Shown: piece by piece, positions 24,022-33,633 of the stretch | Position numbering within the stretch: position 1 is the stretch's first letter | How the letters are laid out: every line of letters begins with the position of its first letter | Notes under the pieces: model-generated | Database searches by the model: none | The model's input: the letters and a program-made list of their open reading frames with translations, nothing else | Told to the model about the DNA's origin: nothing | Assembly (NCBI GenBank): GCA_026393275.1 | Contig: JAPLAM010000037.1 | Span: forward strand, 43,462 to 107,461 | DNA from: Arthrobacter sp. | GTDB taxonomy: Bacteria; Actinomycetota; Actinomycetes; Actinomycetales; Micrococcaceae | Direction: 5' to 3' | DNA: 64,000 nt | Position numbers and translations under genes: made by a program

Positions 24022-25449
24022 TTAGCCGTGCTGGGCGGGCTGGGCGGCGCGGCGGCCGCGGCGGCTCTCCGGCGCCGGCTCGGCGCTCCCGTCAGGCAAG
24101 CGTCCGTCAGGTGAGGCGCCCACAGTCGCGACGCTCTCGCGGACGACGGCGGGGGGCCGGGCGCCGTCGTCCGGGGTGGTTCCGGCGCCCTTGAGGCCGG
24201 TGGCTTTCACGACGAGAACCGCGATCAGCGTGGTGACCGGGATGGCCAGGACCAGGCCGATGGACCCGACCAGCGTGCGGATCACTTCCTCGGAGAGTTC
24301 GGCACTGGTGAGCGCGTCGCCCAGCGGCCGCTCGTAGAGCATGACGATGATCAGGATGGGCAGCGCCGCTCCGGCGTAGGCGAAGGCGATGGTGTAGACG
24401 GTGGAGGCAATGTGGTCCCGGCCGATCCGCATGGCCGAGCTGAAGAGCTTCCGCGCGGAGGTCCCGGGCGCGAGCTCCCAGAGCTCCCACACCGCGGAGG
24501 ACTGGGTGATCGTGACGTCGTTGAGCACGCCGAGCCCGGAAATAATGAGCCCGCACAGGATGATCCCCGAGATGGAGATGTGGTCCGAGACGTTGGCCAG
24601 GGTGGCGGCGTCGTGGTTGCCGACGCCGGCCAGGTTGGCCGCATCGGTGGCCCAGGCCGCCAGGGCTGCGGTGATGCCAAGGCCGAATATGGTGCCCAGC
24701 AGCGCCGTCGAGGTCCGGGCGGTGAAGCCGTGGGCGAAGTACAGCACCCCGATCATGATCACCGTGGAGCCGACGATCGCCAGCAGCAGCGGCGGTTTGC
24801 CTTCGACCAGGCCGGGAAGGATGAAACTGACGAGCACGGCGTAGGCGCCGGCCAGGCCGATCAGCGCGCGCAGCCCGCGCCAGCGCGCCACCGCGATCAC
24901 GACGACGGCGTAAAGGACGGCGAGCAGGATGATGGGGAGCGTCCGGACGAAGTCGACAAACACGTAGGCGGGCGTGCCCTGGGCCGCGGCTCCTTGCGCC
25001 TTCGAGAGGTTCAGGTAGCGGATGTTGTCGCCGATCTTGACGCCGTGGGACTTGGCCACGTCCGGGTTGATCACCACCTTGACCGGGTTCCCGCCTTTGT
25101 CCGGTTCGGTGTAGGCGAAGGTGCACTGCGAGGCCTGCCCGGGCGCGGCGCCCTGCCCGGATCCAGTGGGCGCGCCCGGCTGCGCGGCGTCGTCCGTGCA
25201 GTTGCCGACGACGACGCGCTGGATCTTGCCGGTGTCGAAACTGACGCCCGGCGCGGCCGCGTAGGGGCTGGACAGCTTGATGCCCTCCTTGCTGCCCGAA
25301 GGCCACAGGAGCACCATCGCGGCAATAGTCAGCAGGGTCAGCGGAACCAGGACGGCTGCAAGGATCCAGTTGGCCTTCTTCCGGGCGGCGAGCGCACGGG
25401 GCGTCGGTTCGGGGTGCCCTTGCGGGGTGTGGGAATGTCCGGCGCCCAT
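24022..25449 (-). CDS. YibE/F-family multi-pass membrane protein
   Basis: 475 residues. A cytosolic His/Pro-rich start (GAGHSHTPQGH) is followed by a transmembrane helix (about 30-50), an external region (55-155) with two Cys (NCTDD, QCTFAYTEP), and then the YibE/F membrane domain with about seven helices: FVRTLPIILLAVLYAVVVIAVARWRGLRAL, VGSTVIMIGVLYFAHGF, GLIISGLGVLNDVTITQSSAVWELWE, HIASTVYTIAFAYAGAALPIL. The C-terminus is Ala/Arg-rich and cytosolic. The function of the family is unsettled; transport has been proposed. It is downstream of no obvious partner and reads alone. Confidence 0.88.
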   Translation of the reverse strand: MGAGHSHTPQGHPEPTPRALAARKKANWILAAVLVPLTLLTIAAMVLLWPSGSKEGIKLSSPYAAAPGVSFDTGKIQRVVVGNCTDDAAQPGAPTGSGQGAAPGQASQCTFAYTEPDKGGNPVKVVINPDVAKSHGVKIGDNIRYLNLSKAQGAAAQGTPAYVFVDFVRTLPIILLAVLYAVVVIAVARWRGLRALIGLAGAYAVLVSFILPGLVEGKPPLLLAIVGSTVIMIGVLYFAHGFTARTSTALLGTIFGLGITAALAAWATDAANLAGVGNHDAATLANVSDHISISGIILCGLIISGLGVLNDVTITQSSAVWELWELAPGTSARKLFSSAMRIGRDHIASTVYTIAFAYAGAALPILIIVMLYERPLGDALTSAELSEEVIRTLVGSIGLVLAIPVTTLIAVLVVKATGLKGAGTTPDDGARPPAVVRESVATVGASPDGRLPDGSAEPAPESRRGRRAAQPAQHG

Positions 25450-25542
25450 CAGCAGCTCAACCTCATGCCCAAAACTCTACGGCGTCGGGGACCGTGGCCG
25501 TGCCCGCCCCTGGTGCGCAGGCACGGCGTCGGACGCCCCCGG

Positions 25543-27009
25543 TTAGGCCGGCACGATGTTCTGGTTTACATGGAAGAGGTTCTGCGGATCGTACTTGGCC
25601 TTGACCTCGCCCAGCCGCTGGTAGTTGGGCCCGTAGTTTTCCGCGACCCTGGGCAGATCATCGCCGTCCATGAAGTTGATGTAGCCGCCGGGAGCAGAGA
25701 ACGGGCGCAGCGCCTCGGCATATTCCCGGGTCCAGGCGACATTTGCGGCGTCGTCCGCGGGGTCCTCCCAGAACGTGGCGATTACCGGGGCGAACTTTAC
25801 GTTGCGGTTGGCGAAGGCCGTGTCGGTTGTCCCGACCCGCTGCACCGCACCGTCGATGGGATAGAGGTGCACGGCGGTGGGGATGGTGGGAATGGAGGTC
25901 GCGTGGCTGATATGGACATCGATGGCGCCGTCGTCGAGCTCCTTCATGAAGTCGGCCTTCCAGTAGCCGCGGAGGCCCTTGGGGAGCATGGCGTCGAACG
26001 CCTGGTTCAACGCCGGGTAGGGCATCGGCGCCACCATGGAGCCTGCCACCGGCGCGACGTCGAGGAAGGGCTGCCAGCGCGCGGGGCCTGCGGACTGCTC
26101 CCCGGTCCACATCCCGACCACGACGCACACCGGCTTTCCGTGCCATTCGACCGGCAGGAACGGTACGGGCGGCCCCAGCGCGAAGGCAAGGAAGGCGCCG
26201 AACTCTTCCGGGGCGTTCGCCAGATAGTCCCGGTAGAACTTCGACACGGTCTCCGCGTGCTCAAGCGGGTAGACCACAATCCCGGCATGGACCATGTCCA
26301 CGGGATGCAGTTGGAATTCCAGTGAGGTCACGACGCCGAAGTTCCCACCGCCCCCGCGCAGCGCCCAGAACAGATCATCATTCTCGTGTTCGCTGGCCGT
26401 GAGGAACTTGCCCTCCGCAGTGACGACGTCGGCCGAGAGGAGGTTGTCGCAGCTGAGACCGTACTTCCGGTCCAGATATCCGATGCCTCCGCCGAGGGTC
26501 AGCCCGGCAACACCGGTGGTGCCGACGATGCCGCCGGTGGTCGCGAGCCCGAAGGCATGCGTGGCGTGATTGAAGTCGGCCCACGTCGCGCCCGCATCCG
26601 AACGTGCGGTTCCTTTCGCAGGATCCACCCGGACGCCGGTGGTGTTGGCGAAATCGATGACCAGGGCGTTGTCCCAGGTCCCAAATCCCGGGGCGCTGTG
26701 TCCTCCGCCGCGGATCGCCAGATCAAGGGCATTATCCCGGGCAAAGTTGACGCAGGCGATCACATCGGCAACCTGGGACACCTTGACCACTGCCGCTGGC
26801 TTCTTGTCGATCATGCCGTTGTGCACGGCCCGGGCGGCGTCGTAGTCGGCGTCCCCGGCCGTGGAGATCTTCCCGCGGACCTGGTCCCGCAGGGCATCAA
26901 TACCTGTTGCGTTCATTTTCTGCACCGTCGATTTCGTCGCGATTTCCGACCCGGACGGTGGTGTGCTCCCAGCCGGCATGGCGCCCGGAGGTTTACGTGC
27001 ACTAGCCAT
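25543..27009 (-). CDS. FAD-linked oxidase, berberine-bridge-enzyme type
   Basis: 488 residues. The PCMH-type FAD domain (about 65-240) has RGGGHSAPGFGTWDNALVIDFAN, TTGGIVGTTGVAGLTLGGGIGYLDRKYGLSCDNLLSADVV and LFWALRGGGGNFGVVTSLEFQLHPV. The first His of RGGGHS may carry a covalent flavin; the second attachment Cys of bicovalent family members, in a CG/GxC context, is seen as LSCDN. The C-terminal BBE motif is NYGPNYQRLGEVKAKYDPQNLFHVNQNI. It is cytosolic, with no Tat or Sec signal. The start at 27009 has GGAGGAG just upstream; 26916 (MNATGIDAL) is an alternative. The substrate is unknown. Confidence 0.87.
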   Translation of the reverse strand: MASARKPPGAMPAGSTPPSGSEIATKSTVQKMNATGIDALRDQVRGKISTAGDADYDAARAVHNGMIDKKPAAVVKVSQVADVIACVNFARDNALDLAIRGGGHSAPGFGTWDNALVIDFANTTGVRVDPAKGTARSDAGATWADFNHATHAFGLATTGGIVGTTGVAGLTLGGGIGYLDRKYGLSCDNLLSADVVTAEGKFLTASEHENDDLFWALRGGGGNFGVVTSLEFQLHPVDMVHAGIVVYPLEHAETVSKFYRDYLANAPEEFGAFLAFALGPPVPFLPVEWHGKPVCVVVGMWTGEQSAGPARWQPFLDVAPVAGSMVAPMPYPALNQAFDAMLPKGLRGYWKADFMKELDDGAIDVHISHATSIPTIPTAVHLYPIDGAVQRVGTTDTAFANRNVKFAPVIATFWEDPADDAANVAWTREYAEALRPFSAPGGYINFMDGDDLPRVAENYGPNYQRLGEVKAKYDPQNLFHVNQNIVPA

Positions 27010-27241
27010 ACTCCTCCGCCCCCGCCCCGTCAAGAGGTCCGGTGCGGTGTCCGGCGCATCGACCCGGCACGGGCCCCATCCTTCGCGGGAACCGCTCCGA
27101 ACGTCCTGTGAGCACGTCCACCGCGTACCGGAGGACTGGCCCGTCCCTGCGGCCCGTCCCTGCGGGCTGTTTGGGCGGCACTTGAACTGCGGACAGAGGG
27201 CCCTAAGGTTGGAAATGACGAACGATGTGGAGGACACCACC

Positions 27242-27994
27242 GTGGCCAGACGCAAGACAGACGACCGGGAGCATGCTGCGGCCGGAGGCGGGCCCGCCGC
27301 CCGCGCGGAGCTAAGCATCGCCGACCCGGCCGGGCCGACGCGCGGCGTCGCGCTGGTGCTGCACGGCGGACGCGCGGACAGCTTCGAGGCCGTCCGCTCC
27401 CGGCATCTCAGTCCGGCCAGGATGCTCCCCTTCGCCCAGGCCCTGCGGAACGAGGGCGGCCCGCAGGGCCTGGCCGTCTGGACTCTCCGGAACCGGTACC
27501 GGGGCTGGAACGGGCCGGACATGTCCCCGGTCCAGGACGCCCGGTGGGCGCTCTCCCAGATCAGCCGCGAGCACCCCGGCGTACCTGTCTACCTGCTCGG
27601 GCACTCCATGGGCGGTCTCACGGCGCTCTGCGTGGCGGACGACCCCCAGGTGGAAGCCGTCGTCGCCCTGGCCCCGTGGGTGGACGGGTCCACCCCGGCG
27701 GAACGCGTCGCCGGGCGCCGGGTCCTGATCGTGCATGGCACCAAGGACCACTGGACCAGCCCCAAAAACTCGCTGGCCTACGCCCGGCGCGTCGAGGGCG
27801 TGGCGGAGTCGATCGACTACATCTCGCTGCAGGGCGCCGGCCACTTCATGTTCAGCCGCGTCCGGCTCTGGAACGCGCTGGCCAACGGCTTCATTCTGGA
27901 CGCCTACGGCAGCAGCGCGGGCGCCGAGTTCCGCGGCACCGAAACCCTCCGCCAGGTCCTGCCTGCCGCGGCCAGCCTCCCGGTGGTGCTGTGA
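27242..27994 (+). CDS. Alpha/beta hydrolase
   Basis: 250 residues, serine hydrolase fold. The oxyanion segment is VLHGGRADS, the nucleophile elbow LLGHSMGGL, the acid VHGTKDHWTS and the catalytic His GAGHFMF. GGAGG at 27229-27233 stands eight bases before GTG 27242, so that start is preferred over the in-frame ATG at 27215. It is first of a three-gene run: its stop overlaps the DUF1295 start (TGATG) and an acyltransferase follows, suggesting lipid or acyl-ester metabolism. Confidence 0.87.
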   Translation: MARRKTDDREHAAAGGGPAARAELSIADPAGPTRGVALVLHGGRADSFEAVRSRHLSPARMLPFAQALRNEGGPQGLAVWTLRNRYRGWNGPDMSPVQDARWALSQISREHPGVPVYLLGHSMGGLTALCVADDPQVEAVVALAPWVDGSTPAERVAGRRVLIVHGTKDHWTSPKNSLAYARRVEGVAESIDYISLQGAGHFMFSRVRLWNALANGFILDAYGSSAGAEFRGTETLRQVLPAAASLPVVL

Positions 27995-28869
27995 TGCCGG
28001 CCTTCCCGTTCAGTCCCTTCCCGTTGGAGGCCTTCCTGGCAAGCCTGCCCTGGGTGGCCCTCACCCTGCTGGCCCTGCTGGCCGTGACGTTCGCCGTCGC
28101 CGTGCGGCAAAGCCGCCACTCCGTCATCGACACCGTGTGGGGGCTGGGCTTCGTGGTGGCGGCCGGGGTCTCGTGGCTGCTGTCCGCGGGCCACGGCGAC
28201 GCCGGCCGGCGGCTGCTGCTGTTGGCCCTCGTGGCGGTCTGGGGCATCCGGCTGGCCGCGCACATCGGTGTCCGGGCCCGCGGCGGCCATGAGGATCCGC
28301 GCTACGTGGACATGCTCTCCGCTGCCCCCGGTTCCCGCAACACCTACGCACTGCGCCGTGTGTACCTGCCGCAGGGCGCCGTGATGTTCTTCGTCTCGCT
28401 CACCATCCAGGTCGGCATGTTCAGCACCGGGTCCCTGGGCTGGCTGTCGCTGCTGGGGGTCCTGCTATGGATTGTGGGCTTCGTCTTCGAAACGGTCGGC
28501 GACTGGCAGTTGGCGCGGTTCAAGGCGGATCCGGCCAGGCGCGGAACCGGCCTGGACACGGGGCTCTGGCGCTACACCCGGCACCCGAACTACTTCGGGG
28601 ACGCCGCCGTCTGGGCCGGGTTGTTCCTGGTTGCCGCGGACTCCTGGCCCGGGGTGCTGACCGTCCTCTCCCCCGCGCTGATGATCTGGACGCTGGCCGG
28701 CAAGACCGGCAAACCGCTGACCGAGAAGGCCATGTCAGCCCGGCCCGGCTACAAGGAATACATCGAATCGACCTCGGGCTTCATCCCCCGGCCGCCGCGC
28801 CGGCGGCAGGCGCACGGGCAGCATCAGAGCCTGCAAGAACCCGGTCCCCAAAATACCGGCGGACACTGA
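27994..28869 (+). CDS. DUF1295-family membrane protein
   Basis: 291 residues and about seven hydrophobic helices. The C-terminal half has the family hallmarks DWQLARFKADPARRGTGLDTGLWRYTRHPNYFGDAAVW and ARPGYKEYIESTSGFIPRPPRR, related to steroid 5-alpha-reductase and isoprenylcysteine methyltransferase folds. It might reduce or methylate a lipid; the activity is not known for this subgroup. Its start overlaps the upstream hydrolase stop by one base and the downstream acyltransferase begins one base after its stop, so all three are likely co-translated. Confidence 0.88.
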   Translation: MPAFPFSPFPLEAFLASLPWVALTLLALLAVTFAVAVRQSRHSVIDTVWGLGFVVAAGVSWLLSAGHGDAGRRLLLLALVAVWGIRLAAHIGVRARGGHEDPRYVDMLSAAPGSRNTYALRRVYLPQGAVMFFVSLTIQVGMFSTGSLGWLSLLGVLLWIVGFVFETVGDWQLARFKADPARRGTGLDTGLWRYTRHPNYFGDAAVWAGLFLVAADSWPGVLTVLSPALMIWTLAGKTGKPLTEKAMSARPGYKEYIESTSGFIPRPPRRRQAHGQHQSLQEPGPQNTGGH

Positions 28870-28870
28870 G

Positions 28871-29740
28871 ATGCCGGCGGCCGGACGCATCTGGCGGCCC
28901 AAGCCCAGCGACCGTTTCTACCGCGTGATCCTCCGGACCGGCCAGGCGCTGCGCTGGCTGTTCCGGATCCGGGTCATTGTCACCGGGCGGGAACACCTCC
29001 CGGCGGCGGTTCCGGACGGCGCCTCCCCGGACAGGTCCCCCGGCGGTTCGTCGTCCGGCTCGTCCCGGCGCCCCATCCCGGGCGCGGGCGCCGTCGTCGC
29101 GATCACCCATTTCGGCTATCTCGACTTCGCCTTCGCCGAAATGCTGCTGTGGTCCCACAGCAAGGCCCAGATGCGCTTCCTGATCACCCAGGGCGCGGCC
29201 GACCACTGGTTCGCCGGGCCGGCCGTCAGCGCCGCCGGTCACGTCGTCGTCGGCTATGACGGCGGCTCCCACGCCTACGACGCCGCCGTGCAAAAGTTGC
29301 GCGAGGGCGAGTACATCGCGATCCTGCCCGAGGCCGGGGTGAGCCGCAGCTTCCGGGTCCGCGAATGCAAGACCGGGGCCGTGCGCATGGCCGCCGAGGC
29401 CGGCGTCACCATCATCCCGGTCTCGGTCTGGGGCGCGCACCGGATCCTGACCCGGCACCACGGCTTCTCCCCGCTCCGCGCCTGGCGGGCCCCGGTGCGC
29501 GTCCACGTCGGCGAGCCCTTCACCCCGGGCCCCGGACTCGACGTTCCGGCGGCCACCGAAAGGCTGCGCGAAATCCTCCAGCACGGGATCGACGCCGGCA
29601 TCGCCGACTTCCCGCTGAAGCCGGCATCGGGCGCCTGGTGGATGCCCGCCGCGCTCGGCGGCGGGGCACCCACCGAGGAAGAACGCCGGCGGCTGGATGA
29701 GGCCGAGGGCCCGCGCCGCGCCCGCAGCCGGCACCGCTAG
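28871..29740 (+). CDS. 1-acylglycerol-3-phosphate acyltransferase-like (PlsC family) protein
   Basis: 289 residues. The acyltransferase motifs are H-x4-D as THFGYLDFAF, and LPEAGVSRSFR in place of the common FPEGTRS, so the Glu is kept but the following Gly is Ala. The next block is VTIIPVSVWGAHRILT. An insertion rich in Ser, Gly and Pro (about residues 47-72) precedes the HxxxxD motif. The C-terminal tail is charged. It is the last gene of the hydrolase-DUF1295-PlsC run. A lipid acyltransferase role is likely; specificity is not readable. Confidence 0.86.
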   Translation: MPAAGRIWRPKPSDRFYRVILRTGQALRWLFRIRVIVTGREHLPAAVPDGASPDRSPGGSSSGSSRRPIPGAGAVVAITHFGYLDFAFAEMLLWSHSKAQMRFLITQGAADHWFAGPAVSAAGHVVVGYDGGSHAYDAAVQKLREGEYIAILPEAGVSRSFRVRECKTGAVRMAAEAGVTIIPVSVWGAHRILTRHHGFSPLRAWRAPVRVHVGEPFTPGPGLDVPAATERLREILQHGIDAGIADFPLKPASGAWWMPAALGGGAPTEEERRRLDEAEGPRRARSRHR

Positions 29741-29819
29741 GCGCAGGCTCGACCGCCGGCGCTCCCCAAGTAACCGGTTAACCCAACTGACCCGCAGTTG
29801 TTGTCGTTTACGTGTGGGG

Positions 29820-30827
29820 CTAGGCGGGGTCGGAAACGACCAGGGTGTCCGCGCCGGCCTGCCGGGCCTTGCCGCTGTCCAGCAACGGCTCGACGACGGC
29901 GCGCAGGGCTGTCATCGAATCGTCCAGTTCCAGCAGCACCGGGTACTGGTACGCGATCAGCGCCAGCAGGTCCCGGACCGCGGCCCGGGCGTCGTCGGCG
30001 GACAGCTCCGGCTCGTGTCCCAGGAACACGTCCGACGGTTCGCCGGCCTTGGCGGCGTGGCCATTCTCGGGGCCGCCCATCTCCGGACCGCCCTGCGCGT
30101 AGCTGATCGCAAACGCCTGCAGCCGGCCCTTCTTGCTGGCAGGCACGCCCGCACCGAAGGCGCTGGCCTTGGGCGCGCGCAGCACGATCGCGCCGTGGGC
30201 GCCGCTGAGGTCGTCCAGGAACAGCCGCTGCACGGTGGCGATGCTCAGTTCACCCGGGCTGTCCCAATCGTGTACGGCGGTGTAGTACCGGCCCACGACG
30301 TCGCTGAGCTCCACCGACCCGGTGGCAAGATCCTCCACCTGGTCCGAGGCCGCGGCCTCGGAACCGTCGCCGAAGACCGGCAGCTTCAGGGCGCCGGGAT
30401 CGACGACGACGAGGCGGGAGCGCTGGATCGGGACCAGTCCGGCCGCCTCGACGAAGGCGGCGCCGGGCGTGCCCGGCTCGACCTTGCTCCGGAGCTGGGA
30501 CACTCCCGACGGCGCGTGTTCGGCCTCGTGCCGGAGCATGCCCAGCAGCGTGGAGCCGATGCCGGCGCGGCGGTGGTCGCGGGCGACCTCGACGTAGACC
30601 CAGAGGCGTTCCGGGTGCAGCGAGGCCTCATGGACCACGCCGGCCGCGACGGGGATGGCTACGCCGTCGACGACGTCCTCGGCCACGATGCAGCGGCGCC
30701 ACGGGGCGTTGCCGGAGGGCGCCAGGGTGCCGCGGAACTGCCGGGCCTGGTCCGTCTCCGGACCGCCCCACACTTCCAGCAGCGCCAGGTCGTCGCCGTC
30801 GCGCCACTCACGGTATGCGATCGCCAC
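29820..30827 (-). CDS. GNAT-family acetyltransferase, two-domain
   Basis: 335 residues, long enough for two GNAT folds. In the first half the acetyl-CoA loop region is VYVEVARDHRRAGIGSTLLGML and GAAFVEAAGLVPIQRS. The second half has a degenerate repeat (HDWDSPGELSIATV, LDDLSGAHGAIVLRAPK). GTG start at 30827 is two bases after the glyS stop, so it may be co-transcribed with glyS. The substrate is unknown. Its 3' end faces the PlsC gene; an inverted repeat CAACTG-N5-CAGTTG lies between. Confidence 0.82.
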   Translation of the reverse strand: MAIAYREWRDGDDLALLEVWGGPETDQARQFRGTLAPSGNAPWRRCIVAEDVVDGVAIPVAAGVVHEASLHPERLWVYVEVARDHRRAGIGSTLLGMLRHEAEHAPSGVSQLRSKVEPGTPGAAFVEAAGLVPIQRSRLVVVDPGALKLPVFGDGSEAAASDQVEDLATGSVELSDVVGRYYTAVHDWDSPGELSIATVQRLFLDDLSGAHGAIVLRAPKASAFGAGVPASKKGRLQAFAISYAQGGPEMGGPENGHAAKAGEPSDVFLGHEPELSADDARAAVRDLLALIAYQYPVLLELDDSMTALRAVVEPLLDSGKARQAGADTLVVSDPA

Positions 30828-30829
30828 GC

Positions 30830-32215
30830 TCAGGCGCCGATCAGCCGTGCGGCCAGGTAGCCCTCCACCTTGTCCAGGGAGACGCGTTCCTGGCTCATGG
30901 TGTCGCGTTCGCGGATCGTGACGGCCTGGTCCTCAAGCGTGTCGAAGTCCACCGTGATGCAGAACGGCGTGCCGATCTCATCCTGCCGGCGGTAGCGGCG
31001 GCCGATCGCGCCGGCGTCGTCGAACTCGATGTTCCAGTTCTTGCGCAGCTGCGCGGCCAGATCCTTGGCCTTGGGCGACAGGTCCTCATTGCGGCTCAGC
31101 GGGAGAACCGCCGCCTTGACCGGGGCCAGGCGCGGATCGAGCTTGAGCACGGTGCGGACGTCGACGCCGCCCTTGGCATTGGGTGCCTCGTCCTCGGTGT
31201 ACGCGTCGATCATGAACGCCATGAAGGAGCGGGTGAGGCCGGCCGCGGGCTCGATCACGTACGGGGTGTAGCGTTCGTTGGTGGCCTGGTTGAAGTAGCT
31301 GAGGTCCTGGCCGGAGGCCTTCGAGTGCGTGGACAGGTCGAAGTCGGTGCGGTTGGCGATGCCTTCGAGTTCGCCCCACTCGGAGCCGTGGAAGCCGAAG
31401 CGGTATTCGATGTCCGTGGTGCCCTTGGAGTAGTGGCTGAGCTTCTCCAGCGGGTGCTCGAAGAAGCGCAGGTTCTCCTCCCGGATACCCAGGCCGGTGT
31501 ACCAGGACATGCGTTCCTTCATCCAGTACTGGTGCCACTGCTCGTCGGTGCCGGGTTCGACGAAGAATTCCATCTCCATCTGCTCGAACTCGCGGGTGCG
31601 GAAGATGAAGTTGCCCGGCGTGATCTCGTTGCGGAAGGACTTGCCGATCTGGCCGATGCCGAACGGGGGCTTCTTCCGGGAGGTGGTGAGCACGTTGGAA
31701 AAGTTGACGAAGATGCCTTGCGCGGTCTCCGGGCGCAGGTAGTGCAGGCCCTCTTCGCTGGCGACGGGGCCCAGGTAGGTCTTGAGCAGGCCGGAGAATT
31801 CCTGCGGTTCGGTCCATTCGCCGCGGGTGCCGCAGTTGGCGCAGGCAATGTCCTTGAGTCCGTTCTCGGCGGGGCGGCCCTTCTTCTCCTCGTACTCTTC
31901 CTCGAGGTGGTCAGCGCGGTAGCGCTTGTGGCAGGAGAGGCACTCCACCAGGGGGTCGGAGAACACGTCGACGTGGCCGGAGGCCTCCCAGACCTGGCGG
32001 GGCAGGATCACCGAGGAGTCCAGGCCGACGACGTCCTCGCGGCCGCGGACCACGGACTGCCACCACTGGCGCTTGATGTTTTCCTTCAGCTCGGCACCGA
32101 GGGGGCCGTAGTCCCAGGCAGAGCGGGAGCCACCGTAGATTTCGCCGGCCTGGAAGACGAATCCCCGTCGCTTGGCGAGGGAAATGATCTGGTCGAGTAC
32201 GGATTTTGCTGCCAT
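30830..32215 (-). CDS. glyS: Glycyl-tRNA synthetase, alpha2 type
   Basis: Charges tRNA-Gly. 461 residues, class II. Motif 1 region [36 protein letters not shown]; a Cys cluster that may bind zinc (CLSCHKRY and [10 protein letters not shown]); motif 2 as [32 protein letters not shown]; motif 3 as [14 protein letters not shown]. The anticodon-binding domain is C-terminal (about 350-461). This is the single-chain eukaryote/archaea/actinobacteria form rather than the bacterial alpha2beta2 form. ATG 32215. Confidence 0.97.
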   Translation of the reverse strand: MAAKSVLDQIISLAKRRGFVFQAGEIYGGSRSAWDYGPLGAELKENIKRQWWQSVVRGREDVVGLDSSVILPRQVWEASGHVDVFSDPLVECLSCHKRYRADHLEEEYEEKKGRPAENGLKDIACANCGTRGEWTEPQEFSGLLKTYLGPVASEEGLHYLRPETAQGIFVNFSNVLTTSRKKPPFGIGQIGKSFRNEITPGNFIFRTREFEQMEMEFFVEPGTDEQWHQYWMKERMSWYTGLGIREENLRFFEHPLEKLSHYSKGTTDIEYRFGFHGSEWGELEGIANRTDFDLSTHSKASGQDLSYFNQATNERYTPYVIEPAAGLTRSFMAFMIDAYTEDEAPNAKGGVDVRTVLKLDPRLAPVKAAVLPLSRNEDLSPKAKDLAAQLRKNWNIEFDDAGAIGRRYRRQDEIGTPFCITVDFDTLEDQAVTIRERDTMSQERVSLDKVEGYLAARLIGA

Positions 32216-32337
32216 GGGAACTCCAATTTCTACAGGGCCGCTGGGTGCGGTCCGCGCTGTCAGCCCCGGGTCACCGGCTGGTTGCCGGGCGGGGTGTTGC
32301 GAACGGTGTGATGCAAACTCCTAGCCTACCCGGGCCG

Positions 32338-33339
32338 CTACCGCTTGAGGGCTCCGCGGGACCAGGGCAGGCTGGCCAGGACGATGGCGGCCAGCGTCAG
32401 CAGGGTGCCAAGCACGGTGGGCAGCGCGACGACGGTGCCCGGCGCTGGCAGGAACAGGTCCAGGCCCAGCGATCCCAGCAGTTGCCCGGCGATCATGCCG
32501 AGGCCGGTGACCAGCACGCCCAAGCTGTGGACCAGGAAGGCCGCGACGGCGATGAAGACGCAGCCCATGGGGCCGCCCAGGTAGTACCACCACTCGCCGG
32601 GAAGCGGGTGGCCGGGCCCGGCGACGGCCAGCTTGATCAGCCAGGCGAGCCAGAGCACGACGCTGCCGGCGATGAAGTTCACCAGGGTGGCAGTGATGGG
32701 GGTGCGGTAGTGCACCGTGGCCGTGCCGTTCATGGCCTGCTGGAAGCTCATCAGGAACCCGGCAAGCACCGGAAGCAGTACCGGCACCAGCAGCTGCAGG
32801 GGCCCCGAGCCCGCCCCCGAAACCCCGCCGGCGACGCTGGTCCCGCCGGCGCCAAACCGCGGCGAAACGGCCCAGGCCACGGCGGCGACGGTCAGCACGC
32901 TGCCGATCACGCGGACGCCGGTTACGGGTTTCCTGCCCGCCGGGCCGATCCCCAACCGGTCAACCAGCAGGCCGCTGAGGGTCTGCCCGGTGACGGCGGC
33001 GACGGTGAAGAGGGCCACGCCGAGCAGCCCCACGGTGAAGGACTGGGCGAAAACGAAGAACGCACCGATGCCGCCAGCCAGCACGTAGTAGCGCGGGAAC
33101 CGGCGTTCCCGCAGCGCCGGCAGGACCTCGGCCAGCCCGGCCCGGCCCTTGGGCAGGAGCAGCGAGACGACGATCATCAGCGCCAGACCGGTGCTAAAGC
33201 TGACCACCGCGGCGGCGAGGCCATCGGCCAGGGCCGTTCCCAGGGCGCCGTTGATCCGGCCCTGGACGGGGACGAAAAGCCCCGCCGCCACGGCAAGGAG
33301 AAGACCGGGAAGGAGCGGAAGCCGTGGTGCATGGGTCAT
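32338..33339 (-). CDS. DMT-family transporter, YdcZ/DUF606 type
   Basis: Ten-helix membrane protein of 333 residues made of two repeats of a five-helix YdcZ unit. Repeat 1 has LLLAVAAGLFVPVQGRINGALGTALADGLAAAVVSFSTG and repeat 2 has PVLAGFLMSFQQAMNGTATVHYRTPITATLVNFIAGSVVL, the family's Q-x-x-x-N-x-x-L signature in both. The ATG at 33339 follows AGGTGG; a GTG three codons earlier is possible. Exports or imports an unknown small solute. It is divergent from the S4 gene. Confidence 0.88.
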   Translation of the reverse strand: MTHAPRLPLLPGLLLAVAAGLFVPVQGRINGALGTALADGLAAAVVSFSTGLALMIVVSLLLPKGRAGLAEVLPALRERRFPRYYVLAGGIGAFFVFAQSFTVGLLGVALFTVAAVTGQTLSGLLVDRLGIGPAGRKPVTGVRVIGSVLTVAAVAWAVSPRFGAGGTSVAGGVSGAGSGPLQLLVPVLLPVLAGFLMSFQQAMNGTATVHYRTPITATLVNFIAGSVVLWLAWLIKLAVAGPGHPLPGEWWYYLGGPMGCVFIAVAAFLVHSLGVLVTGLGMIAGQLLGSLGLDLFLPAPGTVVALPTVLGTLLTLAAIVLASLPWSRGALKR

Positions 33340-33372
33340 TGGTGCCACCTTTGGTCAGGCATTATTGCTGGT

Positions 33373-33609
33373 ATGAGCAACCCGCAAATTGAAGACATCT
33401 CCATCCGCGACGACATGATCCGGCTGGGCCAGCTGCTGAAACTGGCCAACCTGGTCGAGGACGGGGTGGAAGCTACGGAACTGGTCAGGAACGGGCTCGT
33501 CAAGGTCAACGGCGAGATCGACGACCGCCGCGGCCGCCAGCTCCACCACGGCGACACCGTCACCGTGAACGGCCGGACCGTGCGGATCGTGACACCCGCC
33601 GGAGCCTAG
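33373..33609 (+). CDS. Small S4-domain RNA-binding protein
   Basis: 78 residues, consisting almost only of an S4 domain: RLGQLLKLANLVEDGVEATELVRNGLVKVNGEIDDRRGRQLHHGDTV. It is similar to YbcJ/RqcP-type proteins, which bind rRNA or stalled ribosomal complexes, but the residues for either role cannot be judged from this. Alone on the plus strand and divergent from the YdcZ transporter with 33 bases between the starts. ATG at 33373. Confidence 0.87.
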   Translation: MSNPQIEDISIRDDMIRLGQLLKLANLVEDGVEATELVRNGLVKVNGEIDDRRGRQLHHGDTVTVNGRTVRIVTPAGA

Positions 33610-33633
33610 CAGCGCCTGACCCGCCGTCGGGGG

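Noticed and set aside
24412..26325. Open frame of 637 codons on the plus strand across YibE/F and the FAD oxidase
   Set aside because: It is antisense to two well-supported genes and crosses their intergenic gap; its composition is dominated by Gly, Asp, Arg, His and Val as expected of a shadow frame.
29783..29799. Inverted repeat CAACTG-N5-CAGTTG between PlsC and GNAT genes as a terminator
   Set aside because: Arms of only six bases with no T-tract; it may be chance.
30815..32311. Open frame of 498 codons on the plus strand opposite glyS
   Set aside because: Shadow of glycyl-tRNA synthetase; no domain is visible and the minus-strand gene is certain.
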